Source: JAFDWR01 sp038216655 (lineage in GTDB: Bacteria; Armatimonadota; Fimbriimonadia; Fimbriimonadales; Fimbriimonadaceae). From it: DNA of 64,000 nt. The notes beneath the pieces were generated by a model. That model searched no databases and was not told where the DNA came from. It saw only the letters and a list, made by a program, of their open reading frames with translations. The stretch covers positions 1-64,000 of the forward strand of contig JBBQPZ010000008.1 in the NCBI GenBank assembly GCA_038216655.1. Reading direction: 5' to 3'. Of the stretch, positions 22,298 through 31,248 are shown in pieces (within the stretch, counting starts at the first letter, position 1; the number at the start of each line of letters is the position of its first letter). Both the position numbers and the translations under genes were made by a program.

Positions 22298-24475
22298 CTA
22301 CTTCGACTCGTTGATCCGTTTCAGTTCATTTACCAAGAAGTCGATGTTCGTGAAAGGATCACCGCCGGTGCGCTTCCAGCGGACGCAGCCCTTCTTGTCG
22401 ATCAGGATCGTCGAATGGAGCTCGATCTCTTCGAAGTCATCGTACGAGGCGAAGCGGCGGGCGTTCTCGTGAGCCTTATCGGATAGGAGCGTGACGCTGA
22501 CTTTGCCGAGGGTCGTAGACTCTTTCAGCTTGGCGGGAGTCGCGCTGCAGACCGCGAGTACTACTGTATCTTGAGATTCGAAGTCGGAAATCCGGTCGTT
22601 GATGGACTTGAGTTGCCCCACGCAATGGACGCACTCCTCGCCGAGGAAGAAGACCAGCAGGACGTTCTTGCCCGCGTAGTCCTTGAGCTGCACCGGCTTG
22701 CCCTTGACGCTCACGACTTGAAGCGTGGGCGCCTGGAACGGGCGCCAGTTCATCGGGCCCAGCGCGTCGAGGTCCTTGGGGCGATAGGTCCGCTCCGGCC
22801 TCGGGGTTTCGGCAATGGGCTTGGTTTGCAGGCCAAGCTTTCGGACGTCGTCGAGCCACTTCAGATTGGGGTCGGCCTGGGACCAGACGTATTCCAGCCG
22901 GCCCGCGTAGTAGGCGGCCTTCTCCTGGTTGCCGGCGGCGTGATGGGCGAGGGCGAGGCCGGATAGCGCGAAGCCATCGTTCGGCTCCTCCTTTAGCGCG
23001 CGCTCATAGCACTCGATGGCCAGTTGGTTCTGGCCGCGCTTGCGATAGTCGTCGCCAAGGAGCCGAATGACGGGCCAGGGCGTGCCGGGAGGATCGCCGC
23101 CGTAGTGTTTGTCTTCCTCGGCGGCATCCAGTAGAGCCTTCTGCCCTTCCAGCAAGTGACCCTCGGACAGGGCGATCAGTCCTTCGGCGGTGTTCACACT
23201 TTGGGACGTCATCTTCGCTACAAAGTTGTCGATATCCTTCGACGGGGCCGCCGCCGCGGCGGCGGCAATTTTTACCTGCAGCGCCTTAAGATCCTGCAAG
23301 CGCTCCTTGGCTTCGGTGAGCTTGCCAAGGCCATTCAGAGCAAGCGTCTCGGCAAAGGCTTGATCGAATTTGCCTTGATCGTCCTTGACCCAATCGACCA
23401 CGCCGGGCTTCATGATCTCATTCCATCTTTGGAACTTGATGAGCGCTCGTACCAGAGCCACGTGGCCCTCATTTGCAATCCGGCCAGCGGAAGGGCTTTC
23501 GGGGTCCCGGGGCGCGCCAAGCATGTCGCGCGCCCCTTGCAGCGAGGCATCCGCCATTCCGAGCTGCTCCTGGATGTAGCAAAGATAGTTCCGGTTGTGC
23601 GGGTAGTTCCAGGTCTCGAACGGCAGGGCGAGCCGGTCGTTCATGTAGCGGAGCTCGATCCGGGTCGCCGAATCCATGGCAATCGCGGCCTCGTGCCACA
23701 TCCCGATCTTGGTGTAAATATGCCCGGGCATGTGAAGCGCGTGGCCGATGCCGGGTGCCGACTTTCCGTACAGCTCGCAGCTCCGAATCGCTTGCTCGGA
23801 CGAGACCCCGTCCCAGTTGTGGATGCTCGCGTGGTGGGCGCCGGGGTGCAAAGGGTTCTTGGCGAGCACCTGGTCGATCAGGAGCTGGTTTGCGAACGCG
23901 CTACCGTCGCCGATATTGAAGAGCGCCAAGTGGACCTTCGCCTCGATGTCGTCGGGATACTTGATCACGATCTGCTGAAGGTGCTCGACGAGGACCTTGT
24001 GCGCTTCCTTCACTCCCGGAGCGGTAGCCTGGGCCCATGCCTCGATATACATCCGCTCCCGGTCCGAGACCTTGTCTTCCCGGCGAACGGCTTCTTTGAG
24101 GAACACCTTGTAGCGATCAAAGTCCTTATCGTCGAAGTTGGGCGCTCCCATGGCGAACCAGTTGAAGCCGCATCGAGCGAGGCTCCAGTACGCCATCGCA
24201 CAGTCGGGATCGAGCTTCAAGCACCATCGGAAGGAGCGCTCGGCTTCCTCGAACCAGAAGGAATGCAGCAGGGCGTTGCCCTGGTTGAACCACTTCTGGA
24301 CCTCCGGGTTGCTCGTGGTGATCGGAAACGGAGCTTCCCCAATCCCATCCATGACCCAAGGCCGCGTCCGCATTCCGGAGTCGAATGCCGGCCCGTGGCT
24401 TGAATGGCCCGGATTATCGTCGGCGAACGAGATGCCCGAGACAAGCATGAGGAGGAGTGCAAACAGCTGACGCAT
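22298..24475 (-). CDS. Secreted TPR-repeat protein with C-terminal peroxiredoxin-like domain
   Basis: A 725-residue protein with a signal peptide (MRQLFALLLMLVSGISFA). Helical tetratricopeptide-type repeats cover most of the length (for example WFEEAERSFRWCLKLDPDCAMAYW and AIECYERALKEEPNDGFALSGLA). From about residue 590 comes a thioredoxin-fold AhpC/TSA-type domain (PTLQVVSVKGKPVQLKDYAGKN... GEECVHCVGQL) with a CxxC pair. The repeats likely hold a partner while the redox domain acts on thiols or peroxides outside the cytoplasm. Related TPR proteins are common in Acidobacteria and Planctomycetes. It is the only full gene of the tRNA-bounded segment. Confidence 0.85.
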   Translation of the reverse strand: MRQLFALLLMLVSGISFADDNPGHSSHGPAFDSGMRTRPWVMDGIGEAPFPITTSNPEVQKWFNQGNALLHSFWFEEAERSFRWCLKLDPDCAMAYWSLARCGFNWFAMGAPNFDDKDFDRYKVFLKEAVRREDKVSDRERMYIEAWAQATAPGVKEAHKVLVEHLQQIVIKYPDDIEAKVHLALFNIGDGSAFANQLLIDQVLAKNPLHPGAHHASIHNWDGVSSEQAIRSCELYGKSAPGIGHALHMPGHIYTKIGMWHEAAIAMDSATRIELRYMNDRLALPFETWNYPHNRNYLCYIQEQLGMADASLQGARDMLGAPRDPESPSAGRIANEGHVALVRALIKFQRWNEIMKPGVVDWVKDDQGKFDQAFAETLALNGLGKLTEAKERLQDLKALQVKIAAAAAAAPSKDIDNFVAKMTSQSVNTAEGLIALSEGHLLEGQKALLDAAEEDKHYGGDPPGTPWPVIRLLGDDYRKRGQNQLAIECYERALKEEPNDGFALSGLALAHHAAGNQEKAAYYAGRLEYVWSQADPNLKWLDDVRKLGLQTKPIAETPRPERTYRPKDLDALGPMNWRPFQAPTLQVVSVKGKPVQLKDYAGKNVLLVFFLGEECVHCVGQLKSINDRISDFESQDTVVLAVCSATPAKLKESTTLGKVSVTLLSDKAHENARRFASYDDFEEIELHSTILIDKKGCVRWKRTGGDPFTNIDFLVNELKRINESK

Positions 24476-24699
24476 AGTGTCCAGCCATTATGGCCCCGTC
24501 CGAATTGTTTGATCAAGTTGAACGCTCACCTTTGGGCCCAATCCTGAGTTAGCCAATCGTCCAGTGCGGAGTTCCACGCCCTTTGAACCCAGATTTGGCA
24601 TTTGTCCAGACGGGAATCGGCTAGTTGAGTCTTGATCGGGGCCAATCTCCAAAGCTCCGTCGGGCTGTTGCTAACCATCCTTGTACACTTTTGGCAAGA

Positions 24700-24969
24700 A
24701 TGGCAATTCCCACATTGCCGACCCCTCGGCTCCTTTTGCGCCCCTTGCGATCGGGAGACGCGGTGGATATGTTCGTGTACGCGCAAGATGTTTTGGTCGC
24801 TCGACCAGGAATGTGGGAGCCGTACTCGACCTTTGCTGAATGCGAGTCCCATGTTGAGCAGTTGGTAGAGCTCTATGAGCAAGGTCTCATGGGGTGGGCG
24901 TTGGAGCATCGCGAAGACGATTTGCTCATCGGGCGGGTGCAACTGTCCAAGTGGAGTGAGCCCCAGTGA
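24700..24969 (+). pseudogene. C-terminally truncated GNAT-family N-acetyltransferase
   Basis: The 89-residue reading begins MAIPTLPTPRLLLRPLR, the exact opening of RimJ/RimL-type GNAT enzymes (family consensus TxRLxLRPL). It continues to ALEHREDDLLIGRVQL, then ends at SKWSEPQ, before the acetyl-CoA binding segment. Full-length relatives are about 170-190 residues. The break is 75 bases before the duplicated tRNA-Thr fragment, so loss of the C-terminus probably accompanied insertion or decay of the element. Confidence 0.7.
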
Positions 24970-25043
24970 GTTTTATCAAGCTAATGGGGCACCTGATGGG
25001 GCACAAGCGGCCATTTAGAGCATGATCTGATGCTATTGACCCG

Positions 25044-25093
25044 TTCTTTGGTAAGCAAGAGGTCGCGGGTTCGATTCTCGTCGGAGGCTCCAG
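25044..25093 (+). repeat. Orphan 3' half of tRNA-Thr (att-like direct repeat)
   Basis: Matches 22042-22091 at 47 of 50 positions, covering anticodon loop, variable loop, T arm and acceptor 3' strand with CCA. The 5' half is missing and the bases before it (CTATTGACCCG) do not resemble a D arm. Not a functional tRNA. Confidence 0.85.
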
Positions 25094-25145
25094 ATTCCGG
25101 GTTTGGGACAGTGTCTGCTCGCCGAGACCTCGCCGTGTCAACGAC

Positions 25146-25174
25146 TTGTACTCCTGACCCAGACTCCGTATAGT
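25146..25174 (+). promoter_or_regulatory. Promoter of the trypsin-like protease gene
   Basis: TTGTAC, 17 bases, then TATAGT. The start of transcription would be about five bases before the ATG at 25187, giving an almost leaderless message with no Shine-Dalgarno sequence. Confidence 0.5.
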
Positions 25175-25186
25175 GGCGTTAGTCAA

Positions 25187-26320
25187 ATGACACTTGCCAC
25201 GATCCTCTGTGCCGCCTTGATCGGTGGCTCTCCCGTGCAGGAACCGAGTACCAACCTTGGAAAGCTCCAGCTTTACGACAAGGTGCGAGCCTGCTCGGTG
25301 AAGGTCTACTCCGAATTTGGGGACGACCACTACCACGGCTCGGGTGTCGCGTTTAAGCGCTATGGCGACTTTGTGATGATCATCACGAACTCCCATGTGG
25401 TCTCGATGGGAGGCCTTTCGAGCAAGGTCACGGTCAAGCCGTTCAACAAGGCAGGTGGGGCACCGATGATGCCGGCTTACGTGGCGTTCGAGCATCGCGC
25501 AGAGACTCTGTATTTCGATCTGGCGTTTCTGGTCGTTCGTGACCCGGGCCACCTGATCACAGTCGCGGAAAGGGGGACCGACCGTCAGTGGAAAGGCAAG
25601 ACCGTGTACTCCTGCGGCAACCCCCACGATGAGGAATTCCTGGTCGATCACGGGAAGGTCCTGCCTTCGTCGATGGCACCGGAGGACTCGCACCGATTCA
25701 GTTGGGTGGTCTGCCATGACGCGATGGTGGAGCATGGCAACAGCGGCGGCGGCTTATTCGATAACGAAGGCAAGTTGGTGGGGATCAACACCTGGCTCTA
25801 TGACGGTAAGGTCGGGATGGCGATCGACCTTGACGTCTTCACCGACCTTTTCGACTTTCGAGCTACGACCATCTACGCACGAAACAACGCCTGGGTAAAG
25901 GACACCACGCTCCCGCCGGAAAGCTCTGTTTACGGTATCGCAATCGGTAAGTGGACTTGCGACCCGGCGATGGGGGAGATTGATCCGGGAGGCGTGCTTG
26001 AGCACAAAGAGAGTTGCGTCGACACGGCCCAGTACTACGGATCGGCCCTCGTAAAGATGGGTGATAAAGTGGCGGGATTCAATCGAGGGCACTATGCTCC
26101 CGATCACTCGCTGGTCGCGTACGAAGATGCCCGGCTCGGCCAGATCAAGAATGGTCCTGGCGGCGACGTATCCTTCCGGATCAACGACAAGGACACGTCG
26201 GACAACTCGGGTGAGATGACCGTTTTTTATGTGATCATGACCCCGGCGAACTTGGCACCCTCAGGACGCCAAGTTCACAGCGGGCCGGTGCCGATGCCTC
26301 CTTTCTGGCCAGTTCGTTAG
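25187..26320 (+). CDS. Secreted trypsin-like (S1) serine protease
   Basis: A 377-residue protein with a short hydrophobic N-terminus (MTLATILCAALIGGSP). The catalytic triad of a chymotrypsin-fold protease is visible: histidine in IITNSHVV, aspartate in YFDLAFLVV, serine in EHGNSGGGLF. The fold occupies about residues 25-225. The remaining 150 residues contain ESCVDTAQYYGSALVKMGDKV, a region I cannot assign and not an obvious PDZ. The protein likely acts outside the cytoplasm. ATG at 25187 fits the promoter just upstream; the longer frame overlaps the tRNA fragment. Confidence 0.83.
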   Translation: MTLATILCAALIGGSPVQEPSTNLGKLQLYDKVRACSVKVYSEFGDDHYHGSGVAFKRYGDFVMIITNSHVVSMGGLSSKVTVKPFNKAGGAPMMPAYVAFEHRAETLYFDLAFLVVRDPGHLITVAERGTDRQWKGKTVYSCGNPHDEEFLVDHGKVLPSSMAPEDSHRFSWVVCHDAMVEHGNSGGGLFDNEGKLVGINTWLYDGKVGMAIDLDVFTDLFDFRATTIYARNNAWVKDTTLPPESSVYGIAIGKWTCDPAMGEIDPGGVLEHKESCVDTAQYYGSALVKMGDKVAGFNRGHYAPDHSLVAYEDARLGQIKNGPGGDVSFRINDKDTSDNSGEMTVFYVIMTPANLAPSGRQVHSGPVPMPPFWPVR

Positions 26321-28605
26321 CGATTGGCCATGCCGCGGATGCGGATGCCCATTAGCATGCCGAATAGCTTTTCTGCCTTCACGCTTACGTCCTCGAGCGT
26401 GAAGCCGACGTAGACCATGTGGCCGTCGCCGACGCGGTTCCAGGTTGCCACGGGGACTTGGCGGGGGCCCCTGCCGTCCGGATTCATCTCCGTCGTGGCG
26501 AGGGCGGTCGCGGTGGATGGGTTGACCGGGCTTAGCTGCGCTTCGACGGGGCTCTTTCCCATCATGAAGGTCTCGCCATTGACCGACAGGTCCGCTTCGG
26601 TGAACCGGACAAACATGCCGCGGGCTCCGGTGATGCCGACCGCTTTCTTCAGGAAGATGCTGTCGGTTTCGGTCCAGTGGGCTTCGTTCGACGGTGAGGT
26701 GGGAGTGCCGTGGGAGACGTTGCTCATATAGCCGGGGCCCACCAGGATGAAGGTTCGACCGCCTCCGTTCTCCAAGTAGGCGCGAACGTTGGTTTCATCG
26801 ACGCCGGAGAGCACCGCCGTGTTGTCAGGGTTGCCCCCGTAGGACGGGCCGAGATACCAGAGCACGAGGTCGTAATCCTGCATTTTTGCCGCGTCGGGCC
26901 CGTTGCCGTAGCGATCGACGCCGACGGCGTCGTAGATCAGGCTGCGCTTGCCGTCGCCGCGATCAAGCATCTTTCGGTAGTAGGTGTCGGACTTCGAGAG
27001 ATGGCCCTTAAAGAAGTTCGCCGGGTCCTTGATCAGGTCGATGTTGTTCCCTTCAAAGTCGTCGTCGACGAGCATGATGCGGGCCTGCTTTCGAACGACC
27101 TTGATGGGGACCTTGGCGGTGATGGCTCCGCAGGTTGCGGTGACGTTGAGGGTGTACTCGCCGATTGCGAGGCTACTCAGGCCGTTGAGGGTGAGTTGGC
27201 CGCCCTTCTCGTCGCCGGTTACGGTGGCGTTCGCCGAAGGGGGGAGCCCCGCGACGCTGAATCGCACGGGAGATTTGGCCAGCTTGGCGGAGCGGGTGAC
27301 CTTGATTGCCATCGGCTCGGGGCCGAAGAAGCCGTCGCCGACGGTCACGCTCCCAGGGGCGGTCACGACGAGTTCCTTGCCTGCTGATTTGGAGGGACCG
27401 ACGGGGTTGGAGGTTCGATCGGGCCCGACCGGTGTTCCGGGAAAGCCCGGGCCGGTTGCCGCGGGTGGGGCGATGGGCGGATCGATAGGGTGCTTGATCG
27501 GGCCGGGATCATTCGGTTTGGGGCTGGGATTGGTTCCGGATGTCGGCACATCGGTCGGGCTCCAGCGGATGTAGAAGCGCGGCTTTCCGTTCGCGGAGCG
27601 GACTGGAATGACGTCGACGGGGACCTTGGCGGCCACCGACGTGAGGATCGGCACGGTGTAGAGGGCGTAGCGGGGGCCGAACGAGACGGGGTCGGTGCCG
27701 TTTAACTTCGCATAGGCGACGGTCGATCCGTCTGGCGAGATCGTGGGTGACTGGGAGCCTTCGGTGCCGAGAATGGGAGTGGCCACGCGAGAGTCCGTGC
27801 TGACCATGATTTTGCCCTGATAACGTCCTCCGTCCGCGAACACGACCTTTTGGCCGTCGCGCGACCACTCGACGTTGTCGGGGGAGGGCTCGCCGACGGA
27901 GTCCGCCTGCGATCCATCGCCACGGGCGATGGTGACGCCACCGTGATTTTGGCTGGTGAAGAGGATCTTGGTGCCGTCAGGAGACCACCGGATCGGGCCG
28001 TAGATCAACCCGGGCGGGGTCGCGATCTTGGTTGTTCCCGAACCGTCCGGGTTCATCGTGTAGATGCCGAAGCCCGTCGTGGTTCGGTTGCTGAGGAAGG
28101 CGATCCGGTTGGTCTTCGACCAGTCGGGGTCGGTGTCGTTGAGGTTGTTCGTCGTGAGTCGGGCGGGGTTGGTGCCATTGGCGTTCACCGCGCACAAATT
28201 GAGGCCGATGCCCACGCCATAGGCACGCCCGTAGATGATTCGGGTTCCGTCCGCAGACCAGCAGAGGCTGGAAGACCACTCCATCGGCTCGGTGGTGCAC
28301 TGCACCCGGTTGGATCCGTCGGCATTGACGACGAAGACATGGCTATGAAGGTAGTTCGTCTGCGGCTGTGTGATGGTGGAGATGAACGCGATTCGGGTTC
28401 CATCGGGCGACCAGGTGACCTCGGTCTCTTGAGCAGAGTCGTTCGTAAGTTGATGGAGCTCCGACCCGTCGGAGCGAACCGTATAGATGTCGACTTGTCC
28501 GTTCTTGGATCCGACCAAGGCGATCGTTCCAGGGGCGGGGGCCGGGGGGAAAGCAGCGGCAGTTAGGATCAAAGAAGCAAGCAGCATCAAATCATACATT
28601 GGCAT
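26317..28605 (-). CDS. TolB-type beta-propeller protein with C-terminal domain of unknown function
   Basis: About 762 residues with a signal peptide (MYDLMLLASLILTAAAFPPAPA). The first half has repeated PD40/TolB blades: VTWSPDGTRIAFIS, LCWSADGTRIIYG, IRWSPDGTKILFTS and similar. A Pro/Gly linker follows (about 350-400), then an Ig-like domain (about 405-500). The last part contains RIMLVDDDFEGN, YDLVLWYLGPSYGG and GGGRTFILVGPGY, which resembles a class I glutamine-amidotransferase-like fold used for carbohydrate recognition. Starts at 28605 and 28599 are both possible. It converges with the protease gene (4-base overlap) and is divergent from chrA. Confidence 0.75.
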   Translation of the reverse strand: MPMYDLMLLASLILTAAAFPPAPAPGTIALVGSKNGQVDIYTVRSDGSELHQLTNDSAQETEVTWSPDGTRIAFISTITQPQTNYLHSHVFVVNADGSNRVQCTTEPMEWSSSLCWSADGTRIIYGRAYGVGIGLNLCAVNANGTNPARLTTNNLNDTDPDWSKTNRIAFLSNRTTTGFGIYTMNPDGSGTTKIATPPGLIYGPIRWSPDGTKILFTSQNHGGVTIARGDGSQADSVGEPSPDNVEWSRDGQKVVFADGGRYQGKIMVSTDSRVATPILGTEGSQSPTISPDGSTVAYAKLNGTDPVSFGPRYALYTVPILTSVAAKVPVDVIPVRSANGKPRFYIRWSPTDVPTSGTNPSPKPNDPGPIKHPIDPPIAPPAATGPGFPGTPVGPDRTSNPVGPSKSAGKELVVTAPGSVTVGDGFFGPEPMAIKVTRSAKLAKSPVRFSVAGLPPSANATVTGDEKGGQLTLNGLSSLAIGEYTLNVTATCGAITAKVPIKVVRKQARIMLVDDDFEGNNIDLIKDPANFFKGHLSKSDTYYRKMLDRGDGKRSLIYDAVGVDRYGNGPDAAKMQDYDLVLWYLGPSYGGNPDNTAVLSGVDETNVRAYLENGGGRTFILVGPGYMSNVSHGTPTSPSNEAHWTETDSIFLKKAVGITGARGMFVRFTEADLSVNGETFMMGKSPVEAQLSPVNPSTATALATTEMNPDGRGPRQVPVATWNRVGDGHMVYVGFTLEDVSVKAEKLFGMLMGIRIRGMANR

Positions 28606-28653
28606 ATCAGGAGGGTCTAAGTTGGGGGTGGGCCAGTCGGTCACAATCGACCC

Positions 28654-29844
28654 ATGAGCCAAGCCGGGGACGGATCGACGAGTCTGCCCGCCCTTGCAGG
28701 GATATTCCTCCGGCTCGGGCTCACCTCGTTCGGCGGCCCCGCAGCGCATTTGGCGATGATGGAGCGGGAGTTTGTCGGTCAGCGTGAATGGCTGACTCGC
28801 GAGGAATTTCTCGACATGATCGGTGCGGCGAATTTAGTGCCGGGCCCGAGTTCGACGCAGGTGGCGATCCATCTTGGGCTGCGGCGGGCCGGGGTGCCCG
28901 GGCTTATCGCGGCTGGAGTCTGCTTCATCCTGCCTGCGGCGATTCTGGTCGGGCTGATCGCCGCTTTCTACGTGCGGTTTGGATCCAGCCCCTCGCTCGA
29001 CGCCGTGTTGTACGGGATCAAGCCGGTGGTATTGGCAATCATCGGGCAAGCGATCTACCTGCTTGGTCGAACCGCATTGAACACTTGGCCGAAGGGTCTG
29101 ATCGCGGTGGCGGGTCTCGGAGCCTCGCTCCTCGGGATTCTGCCGATCGCGGTGCTTTTCGGCTCGGGCATCGTCATGGGCGGACGAGAGTTGATCGCGG
29201 AGCGGAACTGGCGCTCAATCGCGCCGTTGGCGTTGCTGCTGGGGGCGGTGGCCGGGCTCGCGGCCCTGCCCATGGCTTGGTTCGCGCTCCAAAGACATGC
29301 ACCGCCGGTGTCGGTGGGGACTGTCTTCTTGTATTTCCTGACGGTGGGGAGCGTGATCTACGGGAGCGGTTACGTGCTGATGGCGTTCCTCGAGCAAGAC
29401 CTGGTGCTGCACTGGCATTGGCTGTCGCGGGCGACTTTGCTAGACGCGATCGCGGTTGGGCAGTTCACGCCCGGACCCGTCTTCACCACGGCGACGTTCG
29501 TCGGCTACCTGCTGGCGGGGCCTTGGGGGGCGGCGGCGGGGACGGTTGGGATCTTCCTTCCCGCGTTCGGGATGATGTGGGTCTCGGCCAAGTTGCTGCC
29601 CAAGATCCGGAATGCCCCTGTTTCGTCGGCATTCCTCGACGGGATTAACGCAGCAGCGATCGCCCTTATGTCGGTGGTTCTGCTCGGGCTGAGCCGCGAG
29701 TCGCTGCCCGATGGAATTTCCATCGGCATCGGGGCGATCTCGTTGCTGGTGCTGCTCCGGTTCCGCGTGAATTCGGCGCTCTTGATCGTGGTCGGCGGGT
29801 TGGTCGGCTTTGCAGCGCGCGCGCTTGGCGCAGCCGTCCTTTGA
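28654..29844 (+). CDS. chrA: Chromate transporter ChrA
   Basis: A 396-residue two-domain CHR-family permease. The first CHR half has LRLGLTSFGGPAAHLAMMEREFV and NLVPGPSSTQVAIHLG. The second has FLTVGSVIYGSGYVLMAFLEQDLV and AVGQFTPGPVFTTATFVGYL, the paired FGG/GYG and PGP motifs of the family. About ten membrane segments are evident. ChrA exports chromate, probably with the proton gradient, and gives resistance. The physiological substrate in this organism may differ. No chrB regulator is adjacent. Confidence 0.93.
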   Translation: MSQAGDGSTSLPALAGIFLRLGLTSFGGPAAHLAMMEREFVGQREWLTREEFLDMIGAANLVPGPSSTQVAIHLGLRRAGVPGLIAAGVCFILPAAILVGLIAAFYVRFGSSPSLDAVLYGIKPVVLAIIGQAIYLLGRTALNTWPKGLIAVAGLGASLLGILPIAVLFGSGIVMGGRELIAERNWRSIAPLALLLGAVAGLAALPMAWFALQRHAPPVSVGTVFLYFLTVGSVIYGSGYVLMAFLEQDLVLHWHWLSRATLLDAIAVGQFTPGPVFTTATFVGYLLAGPWGAAAGTVGIFLPAFGMMWVSAKLLPKIRNAPVSSAFLDGINAAAIALMSVVLLGLSRESLPDGISIGIGAISLLVLLRFRVNSALLIVVGGLVGFAARALGAAVL

Positions 29845-29941
29845 ACCGCTCGTGGTCGACATGACGCGACTATCAAACTCGAATCTTTGCTGGTGCGCTG
29901 TGACGCCGCTCTGGTCGGATGAGCAGGAAGGGCTCTTTGGT

Positions 29942-30754
29942 CTAGGACGCAGGCTGTCCGAGAAATGCCTTGCACTCATAAAGGAAGTCGACGGTTCCGT
30001 TGTCGGCATGCCGGTCGAAAATTCCACGAAGGGTCGCGACCGTGGGATCCCATGACGCGTCTTCGGGCCGGGGGAAGTAGGAGGATGAGGCGGCCCTTCC
30101 TAGCGTTCCCTCCCAGTCCATTCGCTGCATGTTCGGGAACACATGGACTTCGAGGGTGCTCGGGGCCATGAATGCGTCTTTTGACTCCTGCGGGAGGTTC
30201 CGGTGCTTCGTGAGTTGATAACTGGGGAGCGATTCGAGCAACTCTTCATATTCGCGGAGGAAGCCTGTCCCTTCAGGATCGCGGCCGTTCCAAATGAGGG
30301 CGGCCCAACCGCCGGGCCGCAGGATTCGCAGGCATTCCTGGCGCGCGACAATCGGGTCGAACCAGTGGAAGGCTTGGCTCGCGGTGTACAGGTCGATCGA
30401 GTGATCGGGGAGTCCCGTCGCTTCCGCCCGCGTGTTGAGGCTGACGAAGTTCGGGTTCGTCAAGAGAGTCTGTTCGGCCGCCGATCGCATCGGCTCGTTG
30501 GGCTCGATGGCAAACACCTGTGCTCCTCGGTCCAGGAGGAGATGCGTTAGGATGCCGGTACCGCTTCCGACATCCGCGACCTTAGCCCCCGGGCGAAGGT
30601 CGCACCTCGATTCGAGAAGATCCAGGGCGCCGGCGGGGTAGCTCGGCCGGAATTTTACGTAATCGGCCACGCAATTTGAGAAGCGCTGGGTGGAGTCCAC
30701 TGGACCACGATACCGTCCAGCCTCACGGCAATTTTGGGGACCGATGTGACGCAC
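29942..30754 (-). CDS. Class I SAM-dependent methyltransferase
   Basis: About 270 residues. FSNCVADYVKFRPSYP is the N-terminal signature of the Methyltransf_11 family often annotated as methyltransferase type 11. VADVGSGTGILTHLLL is the SAM-binding loop, and SQAFHWFD and LRILRPGGWAALIWN follow in the expected order. The GTG at 30700 would start just before the conserved N-terminus and is an equally good start. The substrate is unknown. The 400 bases upstream (30755-31185) hold no gene but do contain a terminator and operators for the next plus-strand genes. Confidence 0.85.
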   Translation of the reverse strand: MRHIGPQNCREAGRYRGPVDSTQRFSNCVADYVKFRPSYPAGALDLLESRCDLRPGAKVADVGSGTGILTHLLLDRGAQVFAIEPNEPMRSAAEQTLLTNPNFVSLNTRAEATGLPDHSIDLYTASQAFHWFDPIVARQECLRILRPGGWAALIWNGRDPEGTGFLREYEELLESLPSYQLTKHRNLPQESKDAFMAPSTLEVHVFPNMQRMDWEGTLGRAASSSYFPRPEDASWDPTVATLRGIFDRHADNGTVDFLYECKAFLGQPAS

Positions 30755-30920
30755 ATTTTTGCCAGGTTAAGAGAAACCAGCAAAGTTTCCAGGTGAAGCG
30801 ATTTCGCTTGGCTTTCGAGTTGCACGTAGGGTCTCCAGCTTGAACCTGAGACTTGCGGCCCGCACCTGAATATGGGCGATTAGGCTGATTGCAGTAACAG
30901 GATGTGAGGTGCCCCATTCA

Positions 30921-30944
30921 CCCAGTAATTAGACTGGGGTTTTT
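30921..30944 (+). terminator. Rho-independent terminator without an upstream plus-strand gene
   Basis: CCCAGT-AATTAG-ACTGGG forms a 6-bp stem followed by GTTTTT on the plus strand. The nearest plus-strand gene upstream, chrA, ends 1.1 kb away with a minus-strand gene in between, so this may end a small RNA transcribed from 30755-30920. Confidence 0.5.
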
Positions 30945-30987
30945 GGGAATGTTCGCGCCTGGCAAGGGAGGGGGCGAGGGACGACAT

Positions 30988-31034
30988 TTGGCGTAGAGAA
31001 GAAACTCTGCTACAGTAATTGAGAATACGTATTC
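30988..31034 (+). promoter_or_regulatory. Promoter with overlapping LacI-type operator 1
   Basis: TTGGCG (30988-30993), 17 bases, TACAGT (31011-31016). The perfect palindrome GAATACGTATTC (31023-31034) covers the expected transcription start, and TG and CA extend it as TGAG...CGCA. A central CG dyad in a 12-18 bp palindrome is the LacI/GalR operator pattern. It should control the PEP-CTERM and amylase genes. Confidence 0.65.
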
Positions 31035-31134
31035 GCAGACGATTACGGGTTTTGTTCGGCGGTCAGAGCCATTACTGATTGGATGTCGCCGGATTTCCCG
31101 CAGTCGCCCATTACCTGGACGCGGAGAATTTTGT

Positions 31135-31146
31135 GAATACGTATCC
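31135..31146 (+). promoter_or_regulatory. LacI-type operator 2
   Basis: GAATACGTATCC differs from operator 1 at one position and extends to GTG...CAC. It lies 112 bases downstream of operator 1 in the untranslated leader, a spacing that would allow repression by DNA looping. Confidence 0.6.
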
Positions 31147-31248
31147 ACGGTGGTGACGAGCTGAGCTTGCACGCGCCGGGTTCAGGTGATGCTTTGTTTG
31201 AATGCCGACTCGCCGAGGGGAGTCGGAATTGGGCTTCGGAGGAAATTA

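Larger units (their letters stand above)
22042..25093 (+). mobile_element. Island-like segment bracketed by a duplicated tRNA-Thr 3' half
   Basis: Bases 22042-22091 (the anticodon arm to the 3' end of tRNA-Thr plus one base) recur at 25044-25093 with 47 of 50 matches, in the same orientation. This is the pattern left when an integrase inserts DNA into a tRNA gene. The 2.95 kb between them holds one large gene on the minus strand and a truncated acetyltransferase gene. No integrase is present, so it would be a decayed or trimmed element. TGGGGCAnC doublets occur near both ends (22153-22172 and 24982-25003). A plain local tRNA duplication is the alternative. Confidence 0.5.
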
